Source: Chthoniobacter flavus (GTDB lineage: Bacteria; Verrucomicrobiota; Verrucomicrobiia; Chthoniobacterales; Terrimicrobiaceae). Taken from it: a stretch of 64,000 bases of DNA. Below are positions 7,602 to 18,300 of this stretch, piece after piece (within the stretch, counting starts at the first letter, position 1; every line of letters begins with the position of its first letter). A program made the translations under genes and the position numbers. A model generated the notes under the pieces. That model did no database searches. It was not told where the DNA came from and saw only the letters and a program-made list of their open reading frames with translations. Where the stretch lies: assembly GCA_945860745.1 (NCBI GenBank), contig CAMASH010000005.1, positions 1 to 64,000 on the forward strand. Reading direction: 5' to 3'.

Positions 7602-7879
7602 GACCTAGCGCGGCGGGCCAGTGTCCGCCCGGCCAGAGCTTCGCGATCCGCTTTGATGGCCCGGACGGTGCCCCCTTCTTCGCGGGGTGCGCCGCCCAGG
7701 ATCACAGGAAACCCGTCCTTCATCTGAATCTGAACATTGCCCGCCTCCGGCACTGCTTCAAACTTGCCAGCCGATACCTGCAATCGCAAGCGGGTGCCTT
7801 CGCGAAGTCCAAGACTTTCGCGGATGACTTTCGGCACAACCAATCGACCCGCTTTACCCAGAGTAATGGTGACATCCAT
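7598..7879 (-). CDS. vapB: AbrB/VapB-type antitoxin
   Basis: DNA-binding antitoxin of the VapBC module. The 93-residue protein begins with the swapped-hairpin AbrB fold (VTITLGKAGRLVVPKVIRES, then GLREGTRLRL) at residues 2-33 and ends in a basic tail that would contact the PIN toxin. Start choice: the ATG at 7879 gives a canonical AbrB N-terminus. The frame also opens at a TTG 12 codons upstream, and neither start has a convincing ribosome-binding site. It overlaps vapC by 4 bases. Confidence 0.8.
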   Translation of the reverse strand: MDVTITLGKAGRLVVPKVIRESLGLREGTRLRLQVSAGKFEAVPEAGNVQIQMKDGFPVILGGAPREEGGTVRAIKADREALAGRTLARRARS

Positions 7880-7969
7880 GCCAAACTTTGTGGCATTTTG
7901 AATGGCAGAAGTCAATCCTCCAGCGCAGCGCCTTGGTTTTTCATGGTCGGCTGAGAGGCAAAGCGTAAC

Positions 7970-8977
7970 GTGCGGTCCAACCCGCCGTCATCCTTGATGT
8001 CCGCCAGCAACGCACCCCGCAAGGGTCCCATCCAATCCGCCTTCGACCGGACCGGCGACTTCATGGTCAAAGGCCTCCGGCTCTGGCGGATTCTGCGTTC
8101 CCGCCGCGCCCGCAGAATCCATTCCCACCGTCAGAGGATGAGCCAACGCGAGGACGCTCTGCAGAAAAGGCGCGAGGACTGGGCGGCCCGGCAACGGCGG
8201 CGCAAAACCCGCAAACCCCGCCGCGTCCGCAGTGCGCGCAGTCTCATGCGTCTGGAACGTCTGCGCCAGTTCCATCGCCAGACCCCGCCCGGCAGGCTGC
8301 TGGCCTTGGGCCTTGCCCCCGCCGCCGTTGTTTCTCTTGTCGTGGTCGGCCTGTTTGTTTTCTCCCCGACCAAACCGCGCCTGCAACCGGCCCCGGTTTC
8401 CAAGGCCCCGGGCCCACAGAATTTGAGAGAACTCCAGAACGAGACCGCCCGCCTCCTGACGGACAACCGGCTGGATGAAGCGCAGAAGAATCTGGAGGCC
8501 TTGGACAAGCTGGCTCCGGACACCTTTATCGTGCTGTCTCACCATGGCGCCATGCACATGCTGCGGAAAGACTATCCCGCCGCACGCACCGCCTTTGCCA
8601 AGGCCCTGGAGGTCAAACCCGACAGCTACGTCACCCGCTACAACCTGGCCGAGGTGGAATTCCTGACAAAAAACTATCCCGAAGCCGAACGCCTCTTCCG
8701 CCAAATGCACGAGGTGAACCGCGGGGATGAGATCATCCTCTTCCGGCTGGCCCTCTGCGCCATTTTTCAAAATAGCGGGGAGCGGTTCGACCGCTACTTG
8801 AAGGAGTTCCCTCCCGAGGGACGCAGCCCCGCCCGGCAATACGCCGCCGCCGCCCGCCTGCTTCAGGACAGAAAAACCGGTGAAGCGACCAGGCTCATCC
8901 AGCAGGCCCGCATCATTTTTGGCGATCAGACCATATTCTACGACACCACTTTCCGCGAAATGGGTCTGGTCAAGTGA
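7970..8977 (+). CDS. TPR-repeat membrane-anchored protein
   Basis: Function unknown. The protein (335 residues from the GTG at 7970, or 326 from the ATG at 7997) has a very basic N-terminal cytoplasmic region of about 105 residues rich in Arg. A single membrane span around residues 110-130 (LALGLAPAAVVSLVVVGLFVF) follows, then an outside domain with about three TPR-like helix pairs (NRLDEAQKNLEALDKLAP, YPAARTAFAKALEVKPDS, YPEAERLFRQM). The layout resembles the two TPR proteins at 43.9-46.3 kb, though sequence similarity is weak. It is probably a scaffold at the cell surface. The hairpin at 9124-9156 likely ends its transcript, so it is separate from the downstream adhesin gene. Confidence 0.7.
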   Translation: MRSNPPSSLMSASNAPRKGPIQSAFDRTGDFMVKGLRLWRILRSRRARRIHSHRQRMSQREDALQKRREDWAARQRRRKTRKPRRVRSARSLMRLERLRQFHRQTPPGRLLALGLAPAAVVSLVVVGLFVFSPTKPRLQPAPVSKAPGPQNLRELQNETARLLTDNRLDEAQKNLEALDKLAPDTFIVLSHHGAMHMLRKDYPAARTAFAKALEVKPDSYVTRYNLAEVEFLTKNYPEAERLFRQMHEVNRGDEIILFRLALCAIFQNSGERFDRYLKEFPPEGRSPARQYAAAARLLQDRKTGEATRLIQQARIIFGDQTIFYDTTFREMGLVK

Positions 8978-9018
8978 CGACCCGCGATGGGGCCCCGTCC
9001 GCCCAAAGAAGCCTCGAT

Positions 9019-9034
9019 GTTACGAAACCGTAAC
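9019..9034. promoter_or_regulatory. candidate operator GTTACG-N4-CGTAAC upstream of giant adhesin
   Basis: The perfect 6-4-6 inverted repeat GTTACGAAACCGTAAC lies 294 bases before the adhesin start. Related 16-mers occur at 26709, 45131 and 46345, each ahead of a surface or secreted protein gene. The binding protein is unknown. Confidence 0.5.
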
Positions 9035-9123
9035 CTTGAGCCACTTGTCCCCTCCCCGCACCTGGCGAATTGTTGTCGGATGTGCCAGTGCGCTCAATCC
9101 CGGCGCGGATTTGATCTTTCAAA

Positions 9124-9160
9124 ACCGCCTTCCCGTTTTTCCCCCAGGAAGGCGGTATTT
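9124..9160 (+). terminator. hairpin terminator between TPR gene and adhesin
   Basis: The 10 bp perfect stem ACCGCCTTCC (9124-9133) and GGAAGGCGGT (9147-9156) is followed by ATTTCT. It is suitable as terminator of the TPR gene. The remaining bases to 9327 hold no recognisable gene or riboswitch. Confidence 0.6.
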
Positions 9161-9327
9161 CTGCTTCCGGCAGGGCCCGCAGCGCCCGGCACCTCTCCAA
9201 ACACCTCAACGGCACATTGAGTCCGGCCATTTCCATGATCTTTTCCACCTCTGTCCTCTGCTGCCGCGGGCTGGCGAAACGCCCGCTTCAACCGGGAAAA
9301 TCCCAGCCGTAAAGCGGCTCTTTGCGC

Positions 9328-12300
9328 ATGCAGGCCCCGCGACCAGCGTCAGGTGTTCGCCCGGCAAGGCGGCCATCCTCCCGGATTGCCCTCCTGCTGC
9401 TGGGCGCCATGTTGCTGGCTCCGGCCAGCCGGGGCGGTGACATCCTGCGCGGCGGCGCCACGGTGGACCGCAACCGCAAGAACGCCGACGCCCGGGGCCG
9501 GGCCGGCGCGGAAACGGCCGACATCGCCAAGACTGCCGCCCGCGACCGCCTGGCCCGAACCACGGAGGCGATCAACGCCGTCCGCCGCATGCAACAAGGG
9601 GCCCCCGCCCCCGCCCTCTCCGTTCCCGACGGGCTTGTGCCCGGCGGCCTGCACCGCGCCACCGGCCTCAATGCCCGCTGGGACGGTGCCCTTGACCCGG
9701 TGCAAAGCGGCAATACCATTGGGATCAAGCAAACAAAATCCCAAGCCATCCTGCATTGGGAAACCTTCAATGTCGGCCGCAACACCACGCTGCAATTTGA
9801 TCAAAGCGAGGGCAAGGCCGACGCGGGCAAATGGATCGCCTTCAACAAAGTTTCCGATCCGACCGGCGTCCCCTCGCAAATCCTGGGCTCAATCAAAGCC
9901 GACGGGCAGGTTTATATCCTGAACCAGAACGGCATCATTTTCGGTGCCGGCAGCCAGATCAACACCCGCACCCTGGTGGCGTCCGCGATTCCGATCAATG
10001 ACAACCTGGTCGAGCGCGGTCTGCTGAATCAGGCCACCGGAGATGCGCAGTTTCTTTTCTCCACCCAAGCCCAGGCAGGATCCGTCCCCCCTGCGGTTCC
10101 CGCAGGCTTCGTGTACGGAGATGTCAACGTGGCAGCCGGAGCCACTCTCTCCACTCCGGTTTCGGCCGAGGGCAGCGGTGGGCGCATCGTACTGGCCGGC
10201 GCCAATGTGTCCAATGCCGGCAAAATTGCCACTCCCGCCGGGCAGACCATCCTCGCAGCCGGTCTGCAAATCGGTTTCGACGCTCACTCCTCCGCGGACC
10301 CCAGCTTGCGAGGGTTGGATGTCTTCATTGGCGACGTCGGACGATACGGCGGAAAGGCCGTTAATAGCGGCCTGATCGAGGTTTACGAAGGCAGCCTTGT
10401 GATGGCGGGCCGACGCATCGAACAGAACGGCGCGGTGGACAGCAGCACGTCAGTGACCCTAAACGGCCGGATCGACCTGCTCGCCAACTACAATGCAGTG
10501 CCAAACTCCAATTACAACGCGGCAAATCCCGGAGCCGAGCTCGCCTTCCTCCACCAGACCACCGGAACGGTCATTCAAGGACTGGGAAGTGTCACACGCA
10601 TCCTGCCGGACACCTCTCTTACCGCAACAACGGTTGGCGAGGAACTCCCGATCCGGTCCCAAGTCAATATCCAGGGCCAGACCGTGTTTTTTGACCAGGA
10701 TGCCATGCTTCTCGCGCCGAATGCCGACATTACAATCCAAGCGGGCCAGTGGAGTCCGGTCACGACTACAGTGACGGATAACATTACCCGCGGCACACGT
10801 ATTCTGGAGGATTTCGTTTACACCGGCGGACAAGTCTATCTTGATGCCGGTTCCTTTATCGATGCCTCAGGCACGCCGGATGTTTTCGTCCCTCTCTCGC
10901 AGAGCATCCTGGAAGTTCAACTCCGCAGCAATGAACTGTCCGTCGCGCCCCTCCAACGCACCGGGGATATCCGCGGCCAGACGCTTACGATCGATATCCG
11001 CCGCACGGGAAGCTATCAGGGCCGACAATGGATCGGCACGCCACTGGGAGACGCCTCCGGCTTTGCCAACATCATCGAACGCAACGCCAGCCAGCTCACC
11101 ACCGCGGGCGGATCTGTCACCATCCAGGCCGGGCAGTCGGTCATCGCGCAGAAGGGTTCGATCATTGATGTCTCCGGCGGATACTTCTCCAACGAAGGGG
11201 GAAAAGTTAAAACCACCCGCCTGCGCTATGGAGCTCATTTGATCGATATTGCTGAGGCCACACCGGATCGGCTCTATGACGGAGTCTATGAGCCCGAATC
11301 GATCGAGATCTCGCAAAAGTGGGGGCTTTCGAAGACCTTTGCCCACACCCTTGCCCCCACGGGAGCCCACACGCAGCCGGGTTACGTTTCCGGCGCGGCC
11401 GGCGGCAATCTGGAAATCACCGCTCCTGGCATGGCCCTCGACGGCGAACTTCTGGGCCGAACCGTCATCGGCCCGCGCCAGTTGCGTAAGGATACGGCAA
11501 CGAGCGAGATGCCGGAACTCTCCTCGCTGCGGCTTTCCTTCACCGGACAGAAGCAGGTTCTGAATACAGGCGGCGAGCTGGCGATCGTGACGCATTCTCC
11601 CACTCCCCCGAAAATCACCTTCGGGCAAGCGGTCAAACTCCCGTTGGCCACCCCCTTCCGGGAGGCATCGCGCTTCCCTCTGAGTGAAGATCGCCGCAAG
11701 GGTTTTGCCCTGCCCTCCGACTTTTTCGCGGTGACTGGCTTCGGTTCCCTCGAAATTGAAAACAGTGAGGGGGACTTCGAAGTAACGCGAGGCTCGGACA
11801 TCCAATTGCCCGCCACGGGATCGCTGGTTGTGACCGGTCGCAACATCAAGATTGAGGGAAACGTCCGGGCTCCGGCAGGCACGCTGACATTTACCGCCTA
11901 CAATCTGCCTCCTTACCAGACTCCCATCGATCAGTTGGTTGACCCGAACCCCCCGGTCCGCGATTCGTCTGAGGGAACCGTGGCACTTTCCGAAACGGCG
12001 GTTCTGGATGTCTCGGGCTTGTTGGTGGATGACCGCCACAGTGCCCCGGTCAATCCGGATCAGCCTCCCATCGTGACCCAGGGAGGCGACATCACCCTCG
12101 AAGGCTACAATGTTTCCCTTCCGGAGGGCAGCCGCCTGGATGCCTCCGGAGGAGTTGCGGTCGATGTGCGGGGTAGTTATGCCTACGGGGACGGCGGATC
12201 GATCACGATCAAGGCCGGGCAGGATCCGAACTACCGGTCGGTGCTGGGCGGCAAGCTGGAACTTTTGGGCGAACTCCGCGGGTATTCGGGTGCCACGGGA

Positions 12301-15300
12301 GGATCGCTGGCCATCAAGGCGCCGCTTATTCAAGTGGGAGGCAGTCCGCTTCACCCGGACACCTTGTTGCTACAACCGGAGTTTTTCAGCCGGGGTGGAT
12401 TCAGCGAGTTTAACCTGACCGGCATAGGCGGGGCCGTTGAGGGTCCGTTCGTTCCCGATCCGAATGACCCGGACGCACCGACCCCCTATCTCCCCGCCGT
12501 TTACATTGCGCCCGGCACCGTGATTGAACCGCAGGTGGAAGGCCTCGCTTACGTTCCCTTCGGCCCCGGCGGCCAGAGCGCGGGGCTTCGCCGGATTACG
12601 CGGCCGCCGGGAGTGCGACCGGCGGTCTCGCTTGGCTTTTTTGCCGACAGCGTGCGCAACGATTTCGCCGATCTCGACGAACTCGGAAATGTGATCCTGC
12701 CGGGCGACCTCCTGCTCCGCCGTGGAGATATTGTGATGTCAGAAGGAGCGCGGATCACGACGGAGCCCGGCGGAAGCGTGGTCTTCGATGGGGACACCGT
12801 CGCGATCCTGGGCAGCATCACCGCGCCTGGTGGTTCAGTGCAAATCAAGGGCGCTTCAAGTTTTCCGCTCAGCGCGGCGGAGCAACTCGTATTTCAGTTT
12901 TATCGTCCGACCGTTTATTTGGGCAATCTGGCGAGGATCTCCGTCGCAGGAACCACGGTTCTCCTGCCTGATTCCTACGGACGCCGGACCGGAACTGTCT
13001 ACGACGGGGGCCGTATTGAGATCTCCGGAAACATCGTGGCCCAGGCCGGCGCGGTCCTGGATGTGTCGGGCGCATCAGGTGTTCTGGATTTTCACCCCTC
13101 GCGTCTAGCCCTCGTCCAGGAAACGCAAGTGCCGCGCAACGCAGGCCTGAACAGTCAGCCGTGGAGCCTTCGCACGGTTCCCCTACAGGTTGATAGCGAC
13201 GGCGGAACTCTTGTTCTGGCCGGCTCGCAGATGTTGTTTACCGATGCGACTCTGCTTGGCCAGGCCGGCGGACCGACCGCGGTCGGCGGAACTCTGGAAG
13301 TATCCTCCGGACGGCCTGAGGATCCGCTCCAACGATTCGGCAGCGATATCAATCTCGTCGTGGCGCAAACCAATGATTCCTTTCCCCGTGGAAACGACAA
13401 GACCGGCATCGGCCGGCCGATCCGCGACCACCTCGGAGTCCTGGTGCCCCAGATGGGATACTTCGCGGCCGACGATTTCCTAGCGGGCGGGTTTGACTCA
13501 TTGGATTTGGGCATGTCCCAGGGTGCGGCTGGCACCGCCCGGGGAGGAAACGTCCAATTCTACGGGCCGGTCAAGATCGAGGCGAGAGGATCCCTGCGGG
13601 TGGCCAGCGGAGGGATCATTCGGGCCGATTCGGCGGTTTCTCTCAAGGCTCCCTACATCGCCGTTGGACAGATCTTCCGGGCTCCGGTCAATCCGGTGGA
13701 AAATCTGGAAAACCCCTTTTATCCGTTCCAGAAATTTGAAAATGGCGGCTCGGGCCCCGAGTCCGTTCTGCCCGAGTTTGGCCCAGGAAGCCTGACCTTG
13801 ACCGCCGATGTGATCGATGTGGGAACGTTGGTGTTGAAAAACATTGGCCAAGCCTCGTTCTCCGCACCGGGAGGCGATATTCGCGGCAATGGAACCTTGA
13901 GTATTGCGGGAGATCTGACTCTCAACGCCGCCCAGATTTACCCAACCACGTACTCGGCCTTCAATATCTTCGCCTATGATCATGCGGGAGTGCAGGGCTC
14001 GGTGACGGTCAAGCGTTCCGGTCAGGCGGCGGCTCCTCTCTCGGCGGCCGGAAGCCTCAACATCTATGCCTCCATCATCAACCAAGGTGGCGTTCTGCTC
14101 GCTCCTTTCGGGTCGATCACGCTGGGCTGGGATGGCACCGACCTGGACCCCACCGATCCTAACGTCTTCGGGCCCGTCAATCCGGCGGCGCTCGATGGCA
14201 ACACACCGGTCGCCAAAAACGTAACTCTCAAATCCGGCAGCCTCACCTCGGTTGCCGGCATCGATTACTCCTCCGATCAGGGCCTTTTGATTCCTTTTGG
14301 TAACAGTCCCGACGGGTTGTCAGTCATTGATCCCCGCGGGGTCAACGTGACAGCCGCCGGCTTGCCACAGAAAAGCATAGCCGTCGCTGGAAACAATGTG
14401 GTCACGGAGGAAAATTCCCTCATCGACATCCGGGGCGGAGGAGATCTTTTTGCCACCCAGTGGATTCCGGGAATCGGCGGTCAGGTCGATCTTCTCGGAA
14501 GTGCCTCTGGGGATTGGTCGGCAACCACCGATTACGCTGCGGGCGATCTGGTTACGTCAGGAGGCGAAACCTGGTCAGCCCGCGTGGCCATCAATGTGGC
14601 GGATTTTGCCAGCGGCAGGAGCCCCACTCCCTCGGTCAGCCCGTATTGGACCCGAGTCGCAGAATCCTATGCCGTGGTGCCGGGATACGGATCCCGCATC
14701 GCGCCCCATGCGCCGTTTAACACCGGGGTCAACTCCACGAGCCTGGGCGAAGACCCGGGTTACATTAGTACGAATCTAAGTTTGGGAGACCGAGTTTATC
14801 TGGATGGAGGGTCGGGGCTTCCTGCTGGCGAATACACGTTGCTTCCCCGCCGCTACGCGCTCCTGCCGGGGGCTTTTCTTGTGACGCCGCAGGATTCCGG
14901 ACCTGTCGGGACATATTCTGGCGCGGAAGGAACGACCTTCGTGACCGGCTACCAACTCAACGGACTGAACCGTCCCTCGACGCTCTCGCCTCTGCGTGAT
15001 CGTTTTGAAGTGGCCCCGGCCAGAGTGGTGGCCAAGCGCGCGGAATACGCGACCTATGGACTCAGCTCCTTCCTCACCGCCGCCGGTGTGCGGTTGGACC
15101 TGACGGAAGTTCAGCGACTTCCCATCGATTCCGGTTACCTGCTCCTCCATGGCAATTCCGGTCTGAACCTGGCCGGACGGGTGCTCTCTCCTGCGCCGGA
15201 CGGCGGACGGGGCTCTCTCATCGATATTAGCAGTTTCGCGGACATCACCATTGTCAGCCCCGGCCAGAGTGCCAAAGGCAGTGCGGTGTTGAATGCCGAA

Positions 15301-18300
15301 ACCCTGAGCGGGTTTGGGGCCGAAAGCCTCCTGATTGGCGGTATCCGCCGTTCCAACCTCCTCGGCACTTCGGTGGAAGTCCGCACCTCCAAGCTTGTGC
15401 TAAACAACGCCGGCGCGCCGCTATCCGGACCGGAAATCACACTGGTATCCCGGCGCGAACTGACTCTGGCGCCAGGCGCCCAACTCCTCGTCTCGGGCAA
15501 GAAGACCGAGTCGTCCGATCCTCTTCTCATCGATGGCAATGGCGTGGCCATCCGTGCCAGTGCGGATGAGACAGCCTCGATTCATCGTTCGAACGTCACC
15601 GGCTCCAACCTGCCTCTGCTGACTATTGGCTCCGGCGCTCAGATCGAAGGCCCGTCGCTCACACTGGATTCCTCTTACGGATTCAACCTTGCCTCTGACG
15701 CCAGGATCGATGCCAGAACCCTGACCTTGGGAGCGGGACAAATCAGCCTGCTCCTCGGAGGACCAACCGCTCTGACCGGGCAAATCAGCAACCCCCAACT
15801 CGTTCTGACGGGCAACGTTCTCCAAGATGTCCAATCCGTCTCGAGCCTCAGCCTGCTGGCCTACCAAACTTCGATCGATATCTACGGTCCCGGCACTTTC
15901 GGCGGAGCAGGACTGAAGTCTCTCTCGTTAGTGGCCCCGGAGATCCGCGGCTTTAATCAGGGTGCGGGCTCATCCACCTTCACCGCTGGCGATGTTTTCC
16001 TTTCCAACGCGCGAGGAGTCACTCCTCCCGGCCCTTCTGCCGCCCCCGCCGGATCGCTCATTTTCGACACGAACACTGTGACCATTGGCGGCGGAAACCT
16101 GAACGTTTCGCAGTATGAAAATCTGATTCTCAATGCCGCCGGAGGAGTGAGCCTGGAGGGAACGGGAGGCTTCTTCGCCCAGCGCAACATGACCATCAAC
16201 ACGCCGCTGGTGGTGGCCGCCCAAGGCGCCCGGCAAAATCTTGTCGCCGGTGGAACTCTCGAACTGAACAAGACCGGGGGATCCGCCGCAGTGCTAGGCG
16301 GTCTGGGCGCATCCCTCACCCTCCGCGGCACCAGTGTGGAGGTTCTCTCGGATATTCTGCTACCCAGCGGCCTGCTGGAAATCCGCGCCACCGGACCGGG
16401 CGGCGATGTGCTGGTGGGCGGTAACATCAACCTCTCGGGACGAGCGACGTCATTTTACGATCTCTCCCGCTACACCGATGGCGGGGAACTTCGCTTGATT
16501 TCGGAAACCGGCGACGTCTCGCTTTTGGCCGACAGTTCCGTCTCGGTGGCGGCGGCTGCAGGCGGTGGCAACGCGGGAAAAATCGCAGTCCAGGCCGTGC
16601 AGGGACAGTTCTCGGCCTTGGGCGAATTCCTGGGACAAGCCGGGGCTGACGGGAAAGGCGGATCGTTTGAACTCGACACGCTTCAACTCGCCTCCCTCGA
16701 TGTATTGCGGGATTTGCTCAATGCGGGCGGATTCACCGAATCGCGAGACGTCCGCGTGCGCACCGGCAATCTGACGGTCGCCGGCACAACCGTGACGCGC
16801 AACTACACGCTCGCGGCCGACGGCGGCAATATCGACGTGACCGGCGTCATCGATGGCAGCGGAGTGACGGGAGGAAACATTTCCCTGATCGCCCGCGGAA
16901 ATCTCACGCTTCAGGCTGGCTCGGTCCTGACGGTGGCAGCCGAGGAGTTCAGCAACGCCGGCAAGGGCGGCACCATCCACCTTGAGGCTGGAGCAGCTAT
17001 AGGTGGCTCGCCGAACCTCGCCGGCTCGGTCAACCTGCTGGCTGGCTCCCAGATTGATCTCTCCGTCGCCGCCTATCAACAAGGAGCCACCGTGGTGCCG
17101 AACGGCAGCTTCACCGACCCCACCAGCAGCGCCTTCCGCGGGCAGTTTCAGGGCACCCTCCATCTGCGCGCTCCGCAGATCAGCGGAAACACCGACGTCG
17201 GCGTCAGCAAGCTGCTGGGCTCGATCAATGGGGCCTCCTCCATCCTGGTGGAAGGCTACCGGGTTTACACCCCGGCAGGCGGGGTCATGAACATAGCCCT
17301 GCGCAATTCAATCAATACCCAGGCTTCCGCTTTCATCGTGGCCAATGAGGCCGCCATGCGGACCAAATTGCTGACGGGCAGCCCCAATTCTGCCCTCGAT
17401 CCGATTGTCGTCATCGCCCCGGGAGCCGAGGTCGTCAATACGACGGGTGATCTCACCCTTGGGCTGGCCAATCCCACCGGCAATACCAACGTCGAGGCGC
17501 GTTCCGCCGCCGACTGGGATTTCTCCACCTTCCGCTACGGCACCCGCCGCGCCCCAGGTGTCCTGACTCTGCGAGCCCGCGGGAATATCGCATTCAACAA
17601 CTCTCTCAGTGATGGCTTCACTCCGACTGGTGCAACTTCCGAATCCGGCAATTCGACCATGTGGCTGGCCAATCTCACGCCGATTGACATCGATGGGCTG
17701 GGTCAACTTTACCGCCCGATTAACTTGCAATCCTGGTCGTTTAAGGTCACCGCCGGCTCGGATTTGGCTGCGGTCAATTCGGGCGCCACTCTGAACCTTG
17801 GCACACCAGGAATAACGGGTTCCATCTTTGTGGGTGAATTCTACGCCCCCGTGCCGAACAGCCTGACCGGGGCTCCCAGTCCCGCAGTGGGCGATAACGG
17901 TCTGACCGCCAACTCGATTCGCATCTCCACCGATGCGACAGATCGGGGAACCCGCTTTGAAGTAATTCGCAACGGCACCGGATCCATTACCCTGAATGCC
18001 GCCCGCGACGTGCAGTTGCGCAATCAATTCGCCACGGTTTACACCGCGGGCGTTCGCATTCCCACTCCCCAGAATCTTTTTGGAGTCAATGATTTCAGGC
18101 CGCCTGATAGCCCACCCACCGCGGCGACCCATCCCACGCAAGGCGCATTGGGAGCTGTCCAGCAACTCTACGGTCCCGTCTTTAACTTCGGCCAAGGTCC
18201 GCGACGCATAGCCCAGTATTCCATGGCGGGGGGCCAGGTTTCCCTTGCGGCCGGACAAGATGTCGGACGTTACACTCGCGTCGCGATTGGCGGAACACCG

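Noticed and set aside
9230-9327. Possible riboswitch in the leader of the giant adhesin (GGCGAAAC and CGTAAAG elements)
   Set aside because: No match to the conserved cores of cobalamin, c-di-GMP or other known classes that I can recognise; only isolated short similarities.
12718-12726. RGD tripeptide in the adhesin (RRGDIV)
   Set aside because: A single tripeptide in 3,900 residues is expected by chance and sits in the repeat body without supporting context.
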